From Turritopsis dohrnii (Eukaryota; Cnidaria; Hydrozoa; Anthoathecata; Oceaniidae): DNA of 64,000 bases. The translations under genes and the position numbers were made by a program. Below the pieces are notes generated by a model, which made no database searches, had not been told where the DNA came from, and saw only the letters and a list, made by a program, of their open reading frames with translations. The stretch lies in the NCBI GenBank assembly GCA_027922465.2, contig BQMF02000009.1:1-64000 (forward strand). Reading direction: 5' to 3'. Numbering within the stretch: position 1 is the stretch's first letter; each line of letters opens with the position of its first letter. Positions 35,294-44,743 of this stretch are shown one piece after another.

Positions 35294-35614
35294 CTAGAAT
35301 AATCTGGACCCTGAACTCGTTGCTATAGCAAAAACGTGAATGATGGCTAAATTGTCTCTAAAGATGACAATCTGCGAATTCTGCCATCGGGAACCCCAAT
35401 TAACAACTGCTGCGACAATGGCAAAGAGTTCCTGGACATTAATGTGATACCTGAGAAAGTGAAGAGGCCAAGTTTCACTAAACCAATGGGAACCCCAATA
35501 GCCTACGAAACCACCACCTGAAGCATCAGTGTACAAGGACATGCCACTGAAGTAATAGGCTCCGATTGAAAAAGGCAGACACCATTCCAAGACAGCAAAA
35601 AATCGATCCACCAC
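35294..35614 (-). pseudogene. RNase H domain of the YR element
   Basis: Reads SLYTDASGGGFVGYWG, with the first catalytic Asp, then NVQELFAIVAAVVNWG, with the catalytic Glu, then VIFRDNLAIIHV, with a third acidic residue. This is the compact RNase H that follows RT in DIRS/Ngaro elements. It overlaps the RT frame by about 90 bp in a different frame, so a frameshift has occurred between 35614 and 35526. It degrades the RNA strand during cDNA synthesis in related elements. Confidence 0.8.
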
Positions 35615-36446
35615 TGGATATCAGCTCCTCAAAGTTATCTACAGGTAATCGAATGGTACGGGCGGAGACGTCAACTTCAATTCCCAGATATGTAAGCACT
35701 TGGGTTGGGCCGACTGTTTTCTCTGTAGCTAAAGAAACGCCCAGTTCCGAACATATCGACTGCATAACAGCCATTTCCTCTGCCACTTGACGCTCTGTCA
35801 AGCCACAAATAAGAAAATCATCAAGATAATGCATCATGTGTTGAATGCCACCAACGAAAATGAAAATCCAACATAGTAATTCCGCAAATTGATTAAAAAT
35901 GAACGGAGACGAACGACTCCCAAAAGGCAAGCGAGTGTCAACAAAATAATGACCTTCCCACCAGTAACCTAACAGGCCCCACTGGGCAGGACGAACAGGA
36001 CACAAACGAAAGGCATGTTTAATATCCAATTTAGCCAAATAACAACCTGAACCTAACTGAGAAATCTTAAATATAGCGCCATCAAAACTAGAATACTTAA
36101 CCGAAAAGTCTGACTTATTGATACCTTCATTGACTGAAGTGCCCCTAGGCGATGACAAATCCAAAATAGTCCTAAAAGTCCCGTCTTTCTTAGGGACTGC
36201 ACCAAGCGGGGAACAATGGAGTGGCTCCAATGGTGGAGACAAAAAGGGGCCTGCCGTATGACCTCTATTGACCTCTCTTGCTAAGGCCTCCCAAACCGAT
36301 AAAGGATTATTCCGAGCCGACAATAAATTCTTAGGTCTAGTAGTTAAAATAGGGCCAGAAAACCCAATATCAAAACCGTAACGAAAAACGTCCAAAGCAA
36401 AGGACACCACGTCTCTATCAGGATGATCCTGCAAAGCCAATTCCAA
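35526..36446 (-). CDS. Reverse transcriptase of the YR element
   Basis: An open frame of 306 codons covering the RT core. Blocks in order: TILDLSSPRGTSVNEGI (about residues 91-107), LAKLDIKHAFRLCPV with the first catalytic Asp, TRLPFGSRSSPFIFNQFA, then HYLDDFLICG with the YLDD catalytic pair, and VLTYLGIEVD. The YLDD form and the block spacing match DIRS/Ngaro RTs. The first 100 bp overlap the end of the gag frame; translation in related elements uses overlapping frames, but here a shift by mutation is equally possible. The end of the frame runs out of the RNase H frame, which continues at 35614. The best preserved protein of the element. Confidence 0.85.
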   Translation of the reverse strand: MELALQDHPDRDVVSFALDVFRYGFDIGFSGPILTTRPKNLLSARNNPLSVWEALAREVNRGHTAGPFLSPPLEPLHCSPLGAVPKKDGTFRTILDLSSPRGTSVNEGINKSDFSVKYSSFDGAIFKISQLGSGCYLAKLDIKHAFRLCPVRPAQWGLLGYWWEGHYFVDTRLPFGSRSSPFIFNQFAELLCWIFIFVGGIQHMMHYLDDFLICGLTERQVAEEMAVMQSICSELGVSLATEKTVGPTQVLTYLGIEVDVSARTIRLPVDNFEELISSGGSIFCCLGMVSAFFNRSLLLQWHVLVH

Positions 36447-37258
36447 TCTGGAAATAATAACTGAAGAAACAACTGACTACAAACTACAAACAACAAACTA
36501 TCCCCGCTGGTGCATTGCGAGGCTGGATGGGGACCTGAACAGATCCGACAGCAATGCATGAAACTACACCTGGTTTTGGTGCAATGCCCATCTGCATTAT
36601 AAAACCGACAGGATCTAGACTGAGAAAAGGATTCTGACCCTGGAGGTCTGACTGACTGAGAGTTCTGGGGGGCACGAAAGGGCCAGTTGCCACTAGGTAA
36701 GATGGAGCCTGAATTAGAACCAGTGGTCTGAGACAACCGCAATGGACAGCCAGATGCCATGTGCCCCACACCCCTACACGCAAAGCAGACAACAAGTGCA
36801 GGGGCACCTCTCAGATGTCGATTGTACAGATCATCATCAATACTATTCCATGACAAAGAAGCATTTGAACGCTGCCTGGTGAAAAACCGTTCCACTTGTT
36901 TTCTAATTAGAGTCTCTAAATCATTCGACATGGGTGTTTGAAAAGAATCGGCAGTCGCAGGACGAGATCCGGTTGACGAAGAGTTTTCGGATGACGACGT
37001 GTGAGTGCTTGCTGGAATGGGATGAGAAGCAGTCGACAAACTTGACTGTTGTTGCACAAACAATGGAGCTGTAGGCGTATACGAAGTTGCCACTGTAGTA
37101 ACCGGAGCAGAAACACTGGTTGTCATCGACTCAAGCGGATGGTAAAATTGGTACAGACGCCTGGCCAACACTTGTGTGGAACCGGTATCCACAATATTTA
37201 AGGCATTGCACGAAAGCTGCAAAGAGCTTCTTGATAATGGTAACACGAAGGACGACAT
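36344..37258 (-). CDS. Gag-like protein with SAP-like start and zinc fingers
   Basis: 304 codons. Residues about 8-38 (LSRSSLQLSCNALNIVDTG, then LARRLYQFY) have the pattern of a SAP DNA/RNA-binding helix pair. A long Ser/Thr/Pro-rich linker follows (to about residue 105). Near 155-170 is a retroviral-type knuckle CFACRGVGHMASGC (CX2CX4HX4C). Further on are a CCCH-like finger (CRFYNADGHC...CSFMH) and CRICSGPHPASQC (CX2CX3HX4C). Finger sets of this kind occur in gag proteins of DIRS/Ngaro elements, where they package the RNA. The last 30 codons run in the frame beside RT and are probably not native. The start ATG at 37258 is the first in the frame. Confidence 0.75.
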   Translation of the reverse strand: MSSFVLPLSRSSLQLSCNALNIVDTGSTQVLARRLYQFYHPLESMTTSVSAPVTTVATSYTPTAPLFVQQQSSLSTASHPIPASTHTSSSENSSSTGSRPATADSFQTPMSNDLETLIRKQVERFFTRQRSNASLSWNSIDDDLYNRHLRGAPALVVCFACRGVGHMASGCPLRLSQTTGSNSGSILPSGNWPFRAPQNSQSVRPPGSESFSQSRSCRFYNADGHCTKTRCSFMHCCRICSGPHPASQCTSGDSLLFVVCSQLFLQLLFPDWNWLCRIILIETWCPLLWTFFVTVLILGFLALF

Positions 37259-37473
37259 ATATCAGCAGATAAAAGAATAATACAATCTCAAATTAAAAAC
37301 CTTCACAAAAACGTGACTGCACGGCGAAGGAGTAGCAATAAAAACTGCAACCGTCCGAAACTGCCAGTGACAAAATGGATAACCCCAAGCAAAGTCGATA
37401 AAGAAATTGCCGCACACCTGCTAATCGTACGTGATCAAAAATATAAACAACGCTGAGCCCCCCGTTAACTAGC

Positions 37474-37489
37474 GTTAAGTAAACTTAAC
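37474..37489. repeat. 16-bp palindrome at the 5' edge of the YR element
   Basis: GTTAAGTAAACTTAAC, with 7-bp arms around AA, next to a GTTAAC. The same palindrome, with the same neighbouring GTTAAC and a following CGCTGAG-type sequence, is at 41548-41563. It probably marks the 5' terminus of the element in both copies. Confidence 0.7.
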
Positions 37490-37495
37490 AGACTT

Positions 37496-39546
37496 TATTA
37501 GATGCTGCTCTATGATCTACTTATCTCTATATCCTATGTTGCATTATTGTTATTGTTTACCTTGTTAGTCATTACCCAAAACAGTCAGTTAGATTGCCGT
37601 TTACACTTTACATCATGGCAGTTGCTACAGAAAATTTACAGATTTGTCTAAAATGGAAAGAGCAAGGAAGGGTGCAAGTAAGAAGTTATGAAGTATAGTA
37701 GTCAAACTTAGCTGTTCTAAAGCAAAAGCTTTATAACCCAAATTTCCTGGTAGATTAAGACGGTCATCAGTGATCGCATAGAATAAAACTAGATCTGGCA
37801 TTTTGGAAGACGTTTGCATCATTTGCAAAAAGGGAAGTTCTATGTTAAGTCAGACAGCTTTCAATTTATTAGATGTCAGTTATTATAAAATTTTCTCCAA
37901 AGGTTTTAAAGAATATATTTTCTCATAAATTGAGTTTTCATGTGCAATTTAAATGGGTGTACATCTTTGGGATCGGAGGAAAGGAAAACATACCACTTAG
38001 TAAAGGCTATGACATCAGATGCTGGAGAGTTAAGAGATGTAGCAAGACTTAAAAAAGACTATGATGTTTGTATAGAAGGGAAGTTCATCATGGAAGTGTT
38101 ATAACATAGAGGGGTATTCAGTTCACAAAAGTAAAAGCAATACATTGTACCACTAGTCATTTAAGTTATTATTCAATTAAATTGATGAAGGAGTAATTAA
38201 ACTAATTGAGACTGTCATGCTGAAAGAACTGTATGATGAGTTTGTCAGAATAGTTAAAGACAATAAGGGTTTAAATCCCCAGACTTATATTAGATGGAGA
38301 GCATAGTGTCCTCCACCCCCTGGTCCCCCAACCCCCCCCCCCCCCAAGCATAGGCCTCCCCCTAGGGTCAGCCTCTCCCCCCTCAAGCAAAGTATTTTGA
38401 AAACTCCCCTGTCTTAAATAGTCTTGTATTCAATGTGAGTTAGATTTCAAAGCAAGTAACTGCAAAATAAACAAACTTCGAAAATAATGAAGAAAATGTG
38501 AACAGTAAAAATGATCATCTTTTGATCTTTCTGATGACTCCACATTAGATAATATGTGGAAATTAAGGAGGAGTTTACACCAAAAGTTTTGGTTGTCACC
38601 CAAGATATGATATTTTCATCATCAAAGGGCAAAAAAGCACTATCTTTAAGCATGGGAACAAGGCAGATAGCAGTAGTGTGTTCATAACTTTTGTTTGAAG
38701 TAACATTGATTTCAGAGAAGAAACAAGATCAGGTAAAGGTTCAACACATATGGTCACTGGTATAATAACTCAAAGTAGTGAAGAATCTTCATCAAATGAA
38801 GGATTCCAACTAGTGAAGAAAAGTGAGTGATCTTTGAAAGAACCCATTTACAACATTTCACACTTTGTATTGGGGGAAAAAGGAATCTGTGCAAGTTAAA
38901 GCACAGTACAGATTAAGCCTTTTTTGTCTGAATGAACAGGAATTTCTCCTGGCACAAGTTATTCTAAGATTAACAGATTTCGTAAAATGCATCTTACCTA
39001 GTTGGACAGGATTTAATACCTTACATTAACGCCTACATTGCTGTCACAGGCATCTCAAAATACTCATGTTACGGATGATGTTATGGATAATATAAGAAAC
39101 AAAGAAATAGCGTTGGAGGATTAGAATGATGATGATGACAAAGATGATTTGATACATGCTTATGTCGACTAGTAGTTTACAGTGATTGAAAAGGTTATGT
39201 CTTAAACGTTTCCTTTCATGTGTTTGCAAATACCTGTGTGCGAATTGCCATGAAAATTAGGCCACCTTCGTCAGAAATTGCCTAATTACTAGAGATAAAT
39301 GGATTTATCTTTATTGCCCTCTCCTGTTCACTTCGGTTTTCTTAGTTTCTGGTTCATATAAGAGCAAAAGGTAGGTGAACAACAAAGAACCACACACCTC
39401 CTGCTGAAAGGGTGGGTGAAATCCAATAGTCGTCTTTGTTCCATAAGTAGTTTACAATACATTTTCAGATATATGTTTGGTAGGAAACTTATTCTGCATT
39501 AAATTTCCTATGCAATTATATATAAAAAAGTTTTTTTTCCGCCAAT
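37496..39546. other. Unassigned DNA with a C-rich tract
   Basis: No family recognised. Stretches such as 38000-38100 and 38220-38300 translate for 20-30 codons on the plus strand but are stopped; they could be very old gene remnants. Polypyrimidine tract at 38305-38390 is listed separately. Confidence 0.45.
38308..38388. repeat. C-rich polypyrimidine tract
   Basis: Includes an uninterrupted C run of about 14 (38332-38345) with CCCCC blocks on both sides, unusual in this AT-rich window. The complementary G strand could form non-B structures. Confidence 0.7.
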
Positions 39547-39589
39547 TTGAATTTTTCTTCTCCTTATGACGTCACAAAATGTTTTTTTG

Positions 39590-39770
39590 GATTATTATGT
39601 CATAACGGACCAGCGAATTTGTGGGAACGTTTTTGTTTCAGAACCACTACACAACCCTTAACATTATTCCAGCATAAAAGTGTGGTCTGCAAGTTGTACA
39701 GCAGAATATTTTTTCTGAGCATCTTTTTGTTACACAGACGCCGGCCTGTTTCCGATCGTTTCGCGGACAG
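39590..39770 (+). pseudogene. Fragment related to 31190-31465
   Basis: Reads WERFCFRTTTQPLTLF, VVCKLYS and LLHRRRP in one frame (39547-39798). The nucleotide sequence GTGGTCTGCAAGTTGTACAG and ACAGACGCCGGCCTG matches the reverse complement of 31295-31365. No known domain. Confidence 0.45.
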
Positions 39771-40178
39771 GAACGGAAATGAACAAAAGAATAATTAAAG
39801 AAAGAACCAATCACGCTCTTTCTCAAACATTCCTCAGTTTCGTTTCTGTTCGGGGAAAGTTTTCCAGACGTAGAAAGCTGCCTCTATGACCGTTTCATAT
39901 CAATTTCACACATTTATATATGCTGGGAGATTCAGTTTGAACTTCTTACCACGCTCAAAGTGTGAAGTAGTGTTCCATGGAAGTGCTTTCCGACAATGTT
40001 CGGCTACTTTAGTTAGTTAGACACATCAAAACCTTAACGGAGAGTGTGCATTGGCACTTTGAAAAACAGCAATGTTTAGAAATTGGACCAATTATCTCAA
40101 CATTGATATTCAACTTCAGTGTAACGATTGGTTCTTTTTTTCTGAAAAAGTAGAAATAAGAAAATCAAATCATAATGC

Positions 40179-40670
40179 ATGACACATAGTGAAGGAAGTA
40201 GCAACGACCGCAATGAATGGAAATTACAATTTACAGCTGCAATTCGTGGCTATCATGTGCTCAGAAAAGTATGGGAACTAACTAAAGAAGAAAATTTGAA
40301 ATGTTCTCATGAAGCTGGGAACGATTATGACCCATTTAGTATCAAGACATGCCAAGAAGGAAATGGTGGAAAAACTGTGGGACACCTTCCAAGGGAAATA
40401 TCCAGAGGAGCAACTGTTAATGCAACATTGTCAGCCGATCACTATAGAAAGTCACCCTTGTTTCAAGGCGGTCTCAAAATTCCGTGTGTAGTAACTGTGA
40501 CCATGTGGTCCTTGATCGATACAAAGAAATAGTCAGTTATTGTGAACCGAAAAACGAGGTTGTAGTCGGATGTTTCTTAGAAAAAACAAGATGTTGATGC
40601 TGTCAATATAGGTGGGCCAAAAAAGAGGAAGAAATCTTTAGACAGATTAACTGGCATGGGCTAAGACACA
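40179..40670 (+). pseudogene. HIRAN-domain protein fragment
   Basis: The 117-codon frame reads AAIRGYHVLRKVWELTKEEN, then DYDPFSIKTC, then KTVGHLPREISRGATVNATL and IPCVVTVTM. This is the pattern of a HIRAN domain, known from HLTF/Rad5 helicases, where it binds the 3' end of single-stranded DNA; stand-alone HIRAN proteins are common in cnidarian gene sets. A segment after EISR seems short compared with relatives I know. After a stop at 40532 further related sequence appears in another frame near 40610-40660 (IGGPKKRKKSLDRLTGMG). Truncated and frameshifted here; directly followed by the hairpin array of the YR derivative. Confidence 0.6.
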
Positions 40671-40679
40671 ATAAGAACA

Positions 40680-41570
40680 AGTATTTGGCCGAACTGGGGA
40701 ATATCTAGGTGGTGCATAAGTAAAATCTAATAGTAAGTCAACAAGGACTGATTGTCAACAAGGACAGACGTCAACCAGGACGTATACGATAAGTCAACAA
40801 GGACTATCACACCAAGGAACTTTCAACTTGGACAGGATTATGTTAATAGTACTGCTGTCAACAAGGACAGATAACGAATGACTAATATACTGCTGTCAAC
40901 AAGGACAGACAAACTCGTGACTTAAATGATATAGCTGTCAACAAGGACAGACTAACTTAGACCAAAATATATTGCTGTCAACAAGGACAGACAAGCTTAC
41001 GACTATAACTGTCAACAAGGACAGTATATTACTACACGAACTGGTAGCTGTCAACAAGGACAGACTATAACACACAAATATATATCCTACAATCGTCAAC
41101 CAGGACGACCGGGCGTTGTCAACAAGGACAGACGCCCTAACACAACTACTTAAGGCTTAGCAAATGCACCCCCAGACATCCATTCTCTTCTAGAAACAAA
41201 AGATATATACAACGGTCTCCGTGCATAAATACAACTATATCCACATTATAAACACTTGATACTCAAAATATAAATACAACCAAGATATATCATCGTAAAA
41301 ATAAACCAAAAAACCTAAATTACAATCAACCCACCACAAAGGGAAGGAAGGGCGGGTAAAAATGTATGACTGCCCTCGTGGTCGCTAATAAAAAACTGAG
41401 GCCATGTGCCTCATGCCATGTGTATAAAAAACCTAACGACATAAGCGCACATGCTCCTATCGGCTAGCGTTGACTTTGGTCTAACACAAAATGGCAGACC
41501 GAGCAGCAAAGGCAGCGCTCAGCGAACTTGCCCGCCAGTTAACAAGGGTTAAGTAAACTTAACCACCATA
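40680..41570 (-). mobile_element. Deletion derivative of the YR retrotransposon
   Basis: On the minus strand it starts with the palindrome GTTAAGTTTACTTAAC (41548-41563), followed by GC-rich 5' sequence, a GGGGGTGCATT block (compare 34602-34612) and then an array of at least 13 hairpin units (40735-41140). No coding domain lies in between, so it is an internally deleted, non-autonomous copy or a closely related short family. It extends to about 40680, where similarity with 9832 ends. Confidence 0.7.
40735..41140. repeat. Hairpin array of the YR derivative
   Basis: About 13 units. Most read CTGTCAACAAGGACAG. Variants with both stem sides changed and still pairing: ACGTCAACCAGGACGT (40769), TCGTCAACCAGGACGA (41093), AGTCAACAAGGACT (40792). 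The unit at 41110 has an extended stem: GGGCGT outside TGTC pairs with GACA and ACGCCC. Spacing is about 35-40 bp in the regular part. Confidence 0.85.
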
Positions 41571-41692
41571 AAAACACTTCCCATTAACAAAAAAACATTA
41601 AAGAGCTATTTTTAGCTCAAAATAAGAAGAATCTCACCGCTGACACTGTAATTATTGACTGAGAAATATTTTGAAAGATAATAAAAAAAAGA
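41571..41692. other. Spacer between YR derivative and LINE tail
   Basis: AT-rich, nothing recognised. Confidence 0.5.
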
Positions 41693-41693
41693 A

Positions 41694-41696
<3 letters not shown>

Positions 41697-41745
<49 letters not shown>
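41697..41745. repeat. (ATA)n run, 3' tail of the LINE
   Basis: A perfect trinucleotide run directly at the 3' end of the LINE. CR1/L2-group LINEs end in short tandem repeats rather than poly(A), and the related LINE at 52740 also ends in (ATT)n. Confidence 0.85.
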
Positions 41746-41964
41746 GTATATTTCGGGCATATCCATATATTACAATGGCTCTTCGTCCCATAATAATTTT
41801 AAAATTCTAAAATTCACAGTCACTGTATACAAAATATTAGTTAACGATAGTAAAGTAACCACATCAGAAAGATAAAATGGGTAAGCAATGGAACCACAAA
41901 GAAATAAAAGAAGTATACTTCTCAAAACAGATAGGTGGTGCCTAAACAAGTAAATAAATTCCTA

Positions 41965-42699
41965 TTAATGCATGCTCAAATACTTAGCAAAAGAGAGATC
42001 TAGATAAAAAGATTTTAACTCGTGTGAAAATTTTTGATGGTTTTCAACTGCTCTCAAGCTCGATGGAAGTTCATTGAATAGACGACTGCATATGCCTTCA
42101 AACGTTTTTGTGGATTTGGTTACTATTAGTTTTTTTCCGTCGTCAGACGCAGTATGTCTTGGACATTTGCTTTCTCGTACATGTACGGCCAGGTAGTCTG
42201 GAAAATCTGGTGTGTATAGCGATTTATGTGCCAATTTTAACATGTTATATTTCATTCTATATTCCATTGGCAACCATTTCAACTGGATTACGTCGAGAGT
42301 GTTTGCGTAATTCCCATTGGAGAAACCAGCAGCTGATTTTAAAAGTTTATCAAGGCGGTTCTGATTATACTGCGTCATGTTACAGAATAGTGTATTGCAA
42401 TAATCGAGTTTCGATAATACCAAAGATTGAACCAGGTGTTTGCGGATATTCATTGGCGCAAAGTTTTTTAATCTGCATAGTACACTAAGTTTCTTGTAAC
42501 AGGAAAGCAGTAACTCATTCAGATGGGTTTCAAATGACAGGTGTTGGTCTATAAGCACTCCAAGGACTTTCCAAACCTTTACTCGCTCAATAGGATTATT
42601 TTCATGATGGATATCAATGATTTGTGTATCAAGGTTATGTAATTGAGATAGATTAGCTGATGACAATAACATATATTTTGTTTTGTTCTGGTTAAACAA
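41965..42699 (-). pseudogene. LINE RT, C-terminal part
   Basis: 244 codons in one frame. Starts FNQNKTKYMLLSS, the block after the palm, followed by VKVWKVLGVLIDQHLSFE, SVLCRLKNFAPMNIRKHL, LSKLDYCNTLF and LDVIQLKWLPMEYRMKYNML, which match the thumb and C-terminal region of CR1/L2-group polyproteins. It ends FAKYLSMH at the natural stop. This part is undamaged; the frame break with the preceding RT core lies near 42700. Confidence 0.85.
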
Positions 42700-43271
42700 G
42701 AGGTTGTTGTCCTTCGACCATTTGTATAGAGAGGATATTTAAGATTCTTATTTTCAACGACGGGTGAGAGTTGTGTCACTTTAGAATGGATGTAAGTTGT
42801 TGTGTCATCTGCATATTGACAGTGGTTCCCGATAACATTGTCTTGGAGATCAGACACGTAAAGGTTAAATATAATTGGTCCGAGAACAGAACCTTGGGGT
42901 ACACCAAAGTGAATCATTTCTTTTGAAGACATTTGATCATTGATCTGCACAAATTGGTAGCGATCTGTGAGATAGGAAACCATCCACAAAGCAGCTGACT
43001 TAGAGAATCCAATACTATACATCTTATTTAAAGTGTTCTTAAATTCGACTGTGTCAAAAGCCTTCGAGTAATCGGAAAACAGTGCCAATGTGATTTCTCC
43101 GCGCTCCATGGCTTTTATTACATCATCTCTTATTTTCATTAGGATCATTGTTGTTGAATGGTTTTGTCTAAATCCAGACATGGTAAATTTATAGATATTA
43201 TTTTTAGAAATGAAATCACAGATCTGTTTCGCAATCAATCTTTCGTATATTTTTGAATGGACAGGAAGCAC
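42579..43271 (-). pseudogene. LINE RT core
   Basis: Blocks in order: MSGFRQNHSTTMILMKIRDD, GEITLALFSDYSKAFDTVEF (first catalytic Asp region), FGVPQGSVLGPIIFNLYVSD, then HCQYADDTTTYIHSK with the catalytic YADD. Beyond NKNLKYPLY the frame is out of phase; the proper continuation is in the frame starting at 42699. RT copies the element RNA at the target site in these elements. Confidence 0.88.
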
Positions 43272-43297
43272 TGTGACAGGACGGAAATCATCAGCTT

Positions 43298-44035
43298 TTA
43301 GGGCTTTATCTGATTTCGGAATGGGATTAACTTTTCCAATTTTCCAAGATTGATGGAATTTATTATCTGTAATGCCTGCATTATGTGCGTTAGTGGAGAA
43401 GTCAGGTATTCTGCTACTAACTTGACTAACGAGACTGGTATGTGATCGTAACCTGCAGAACAGTCAGCTCTCAACTTATTAAGTTCTTTCCAAACTTCAT
43501 CATACGTGACATTTCTGAACACTAGTTCGGCACAATTAGAACGGTCATTAAAGCTGTTAACATGTGAAATTAACTCTTGAGATGATGTTGATTTTGAGTT
43601 CAGTAAACGTTCTGTTGTAGTAAGATAATGGGTGTTGAGAACATTAGGATCAATTGTTAATTTTTGCTGATTGGGTTGTAGAATTCGATGTATAACTTTC
43701 CATATTTCATTCGGCCTTTTATGACTGAAAGCTTTTTGATAAAATTGTCGTTTAGTAAATTTTATAGTTCGTTTCAGCTTATTTCTTAATTCTCTAAATA
43801 TGCTCCAGTCGTTGTTATCTTGTGTTGTATGGGCTTTAAAACGGGCTACTTTAGTCTGATTTTGGAGATGTGCGATGTTGAGGTCTTTAAGCCATTGTGC
43901 CGGTGGTCGGGTAACTTTAATCTTTTTTAAAGGGGCGTGGCGGTTAATGCACGAGGATATGAGTTCGTTTAAGATATCAAGTTTATCATCAGCTGAATAA
44001 ACTCCGTAAATAACACTAAAATGGTATTGTTGCAA
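43298..44035 (-). pseudogene. LINE region between endonuclease and RT
   Basis: 245 codons: SSCINRHAPLKKIKVTRPPA, then RELRNKLKRTIKFTKRQFYQ and EIWKVIHRILQPNQ, a Lys/Arg-rich linker shared with the copy at 63355-63786. It ends with the RT start block VWKELNKLRADCSAGYDHIP. The frame runs out at GKLEKLIPF, where VNPIPKSDK is expected, and resumes in the 43271 frame, a shift near 43330. Confidence 0.82.
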
Positions 44036-44743
44036 AGTCTTTTACAAATTTCTCCTCTGAGAAAGACTTGTAATCTCTAATAAGCTTAAGTATGGGTTCA
44101 TATCGGCGATAACGAACGTTGCAACAAACATATACTAGGTCATGATCACTTACATGTGGTGTAGGTATGACGTCACAAACCTTGATTTTCCTTTCGCAGT
44201 TGGATATCACGTGATCAATGAGACTAACGCCGTTTCTGGTTGGCTGATTTACATGTTGAATTAGTCCATACGACTCTAGTATGTCAAAGTACATTTGGGA
44301 TTCCGCAGATTTTCCAAGTTGATTCAAATTGAAGTCACTGGTGATGATTATTTGGCCTGACCAGGTAGACATAACACTATCCAATAATTTGTCGAATTCA
44401 TTCAGCCATGAAGCTTGCTCTTTCAAATCAAAATGTGGCTGGTAAAATACGCCAACAAGAATACCGCTGTTTTTATTTTTACCTTCTACCTCAAACCACA
44501 AGTGTTCACATTATCCTTTAGCCATGTTTCTGATAAGGTACATATATCAAATTCATAACGGTTTAACATAGATTGGAATTCTGGAAATGATGATATTAAT
44601 GATTGTGTATTTAGATGGCTTAATGATAGTAAGTGTTTATTTTCCTTGAGGGTTTGAAGGTGATTGTCACACTCTAAAGGCTTGTCGATAACAGTAGAAC
44701 TTTCTTCATGCGATGGAAATGTCTCAACTGTCAAATAATTCAC
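44016..44743 (-). pseudogene. LINE APE endonuclease, frameshifted
   Basis: First part (44486-44743): LSLSHLNTQSLISSFPEFQS and FDICTLSETWLKDN, the opening blocks with the Asn and the Glu of ETW. Second part (44016-44501): GILVGVFYQPHF, IIITSDFNLNQL, GVSLIDHVISNC and VSDHDLVYV. Between them about 35 codons seen in the copy at 62.8 kb (GYY/FIKDN region) are missing together with a frame shift near 44500. In IIITSDFN the usual Gly before Asp-Phe-Asn is Ser. The endonuclease nicks the target DNA in active relatives; this one cannot. Confidence 0.85.

Larger units (their letters stand above)
33700..37495 (-). mobile_element. Tyrosine-recombinase retrotransposon (DIRS/Ngaro-like)
   Basis: Reading on the minus strand the order is 5' region with a 16-bp palindrome (37474-37489), gag-like protein with zinc fingers, RT, RNase H, tyrosine recombinase, then an array of small hairpins. 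That order, with no long terminal repeats, no integrase and no visible methyltransferase domain, is closest to Ngaro-type YR elements. Several frameshifts separate the domains, so this copy is probably inactive. A GTGAC-type MITE (34024-34567) sits inside the hairpin array. Related deletion derivatives lie at 40680-41570 and, inverted, at 8290-9832. Confidence 0.85.

Noticed and set aside
42108..42488. 126-codon plus-strand open frame
   Set aside because: It is the antisense of the LINE RT C-terminal part and has no motifs of its own.
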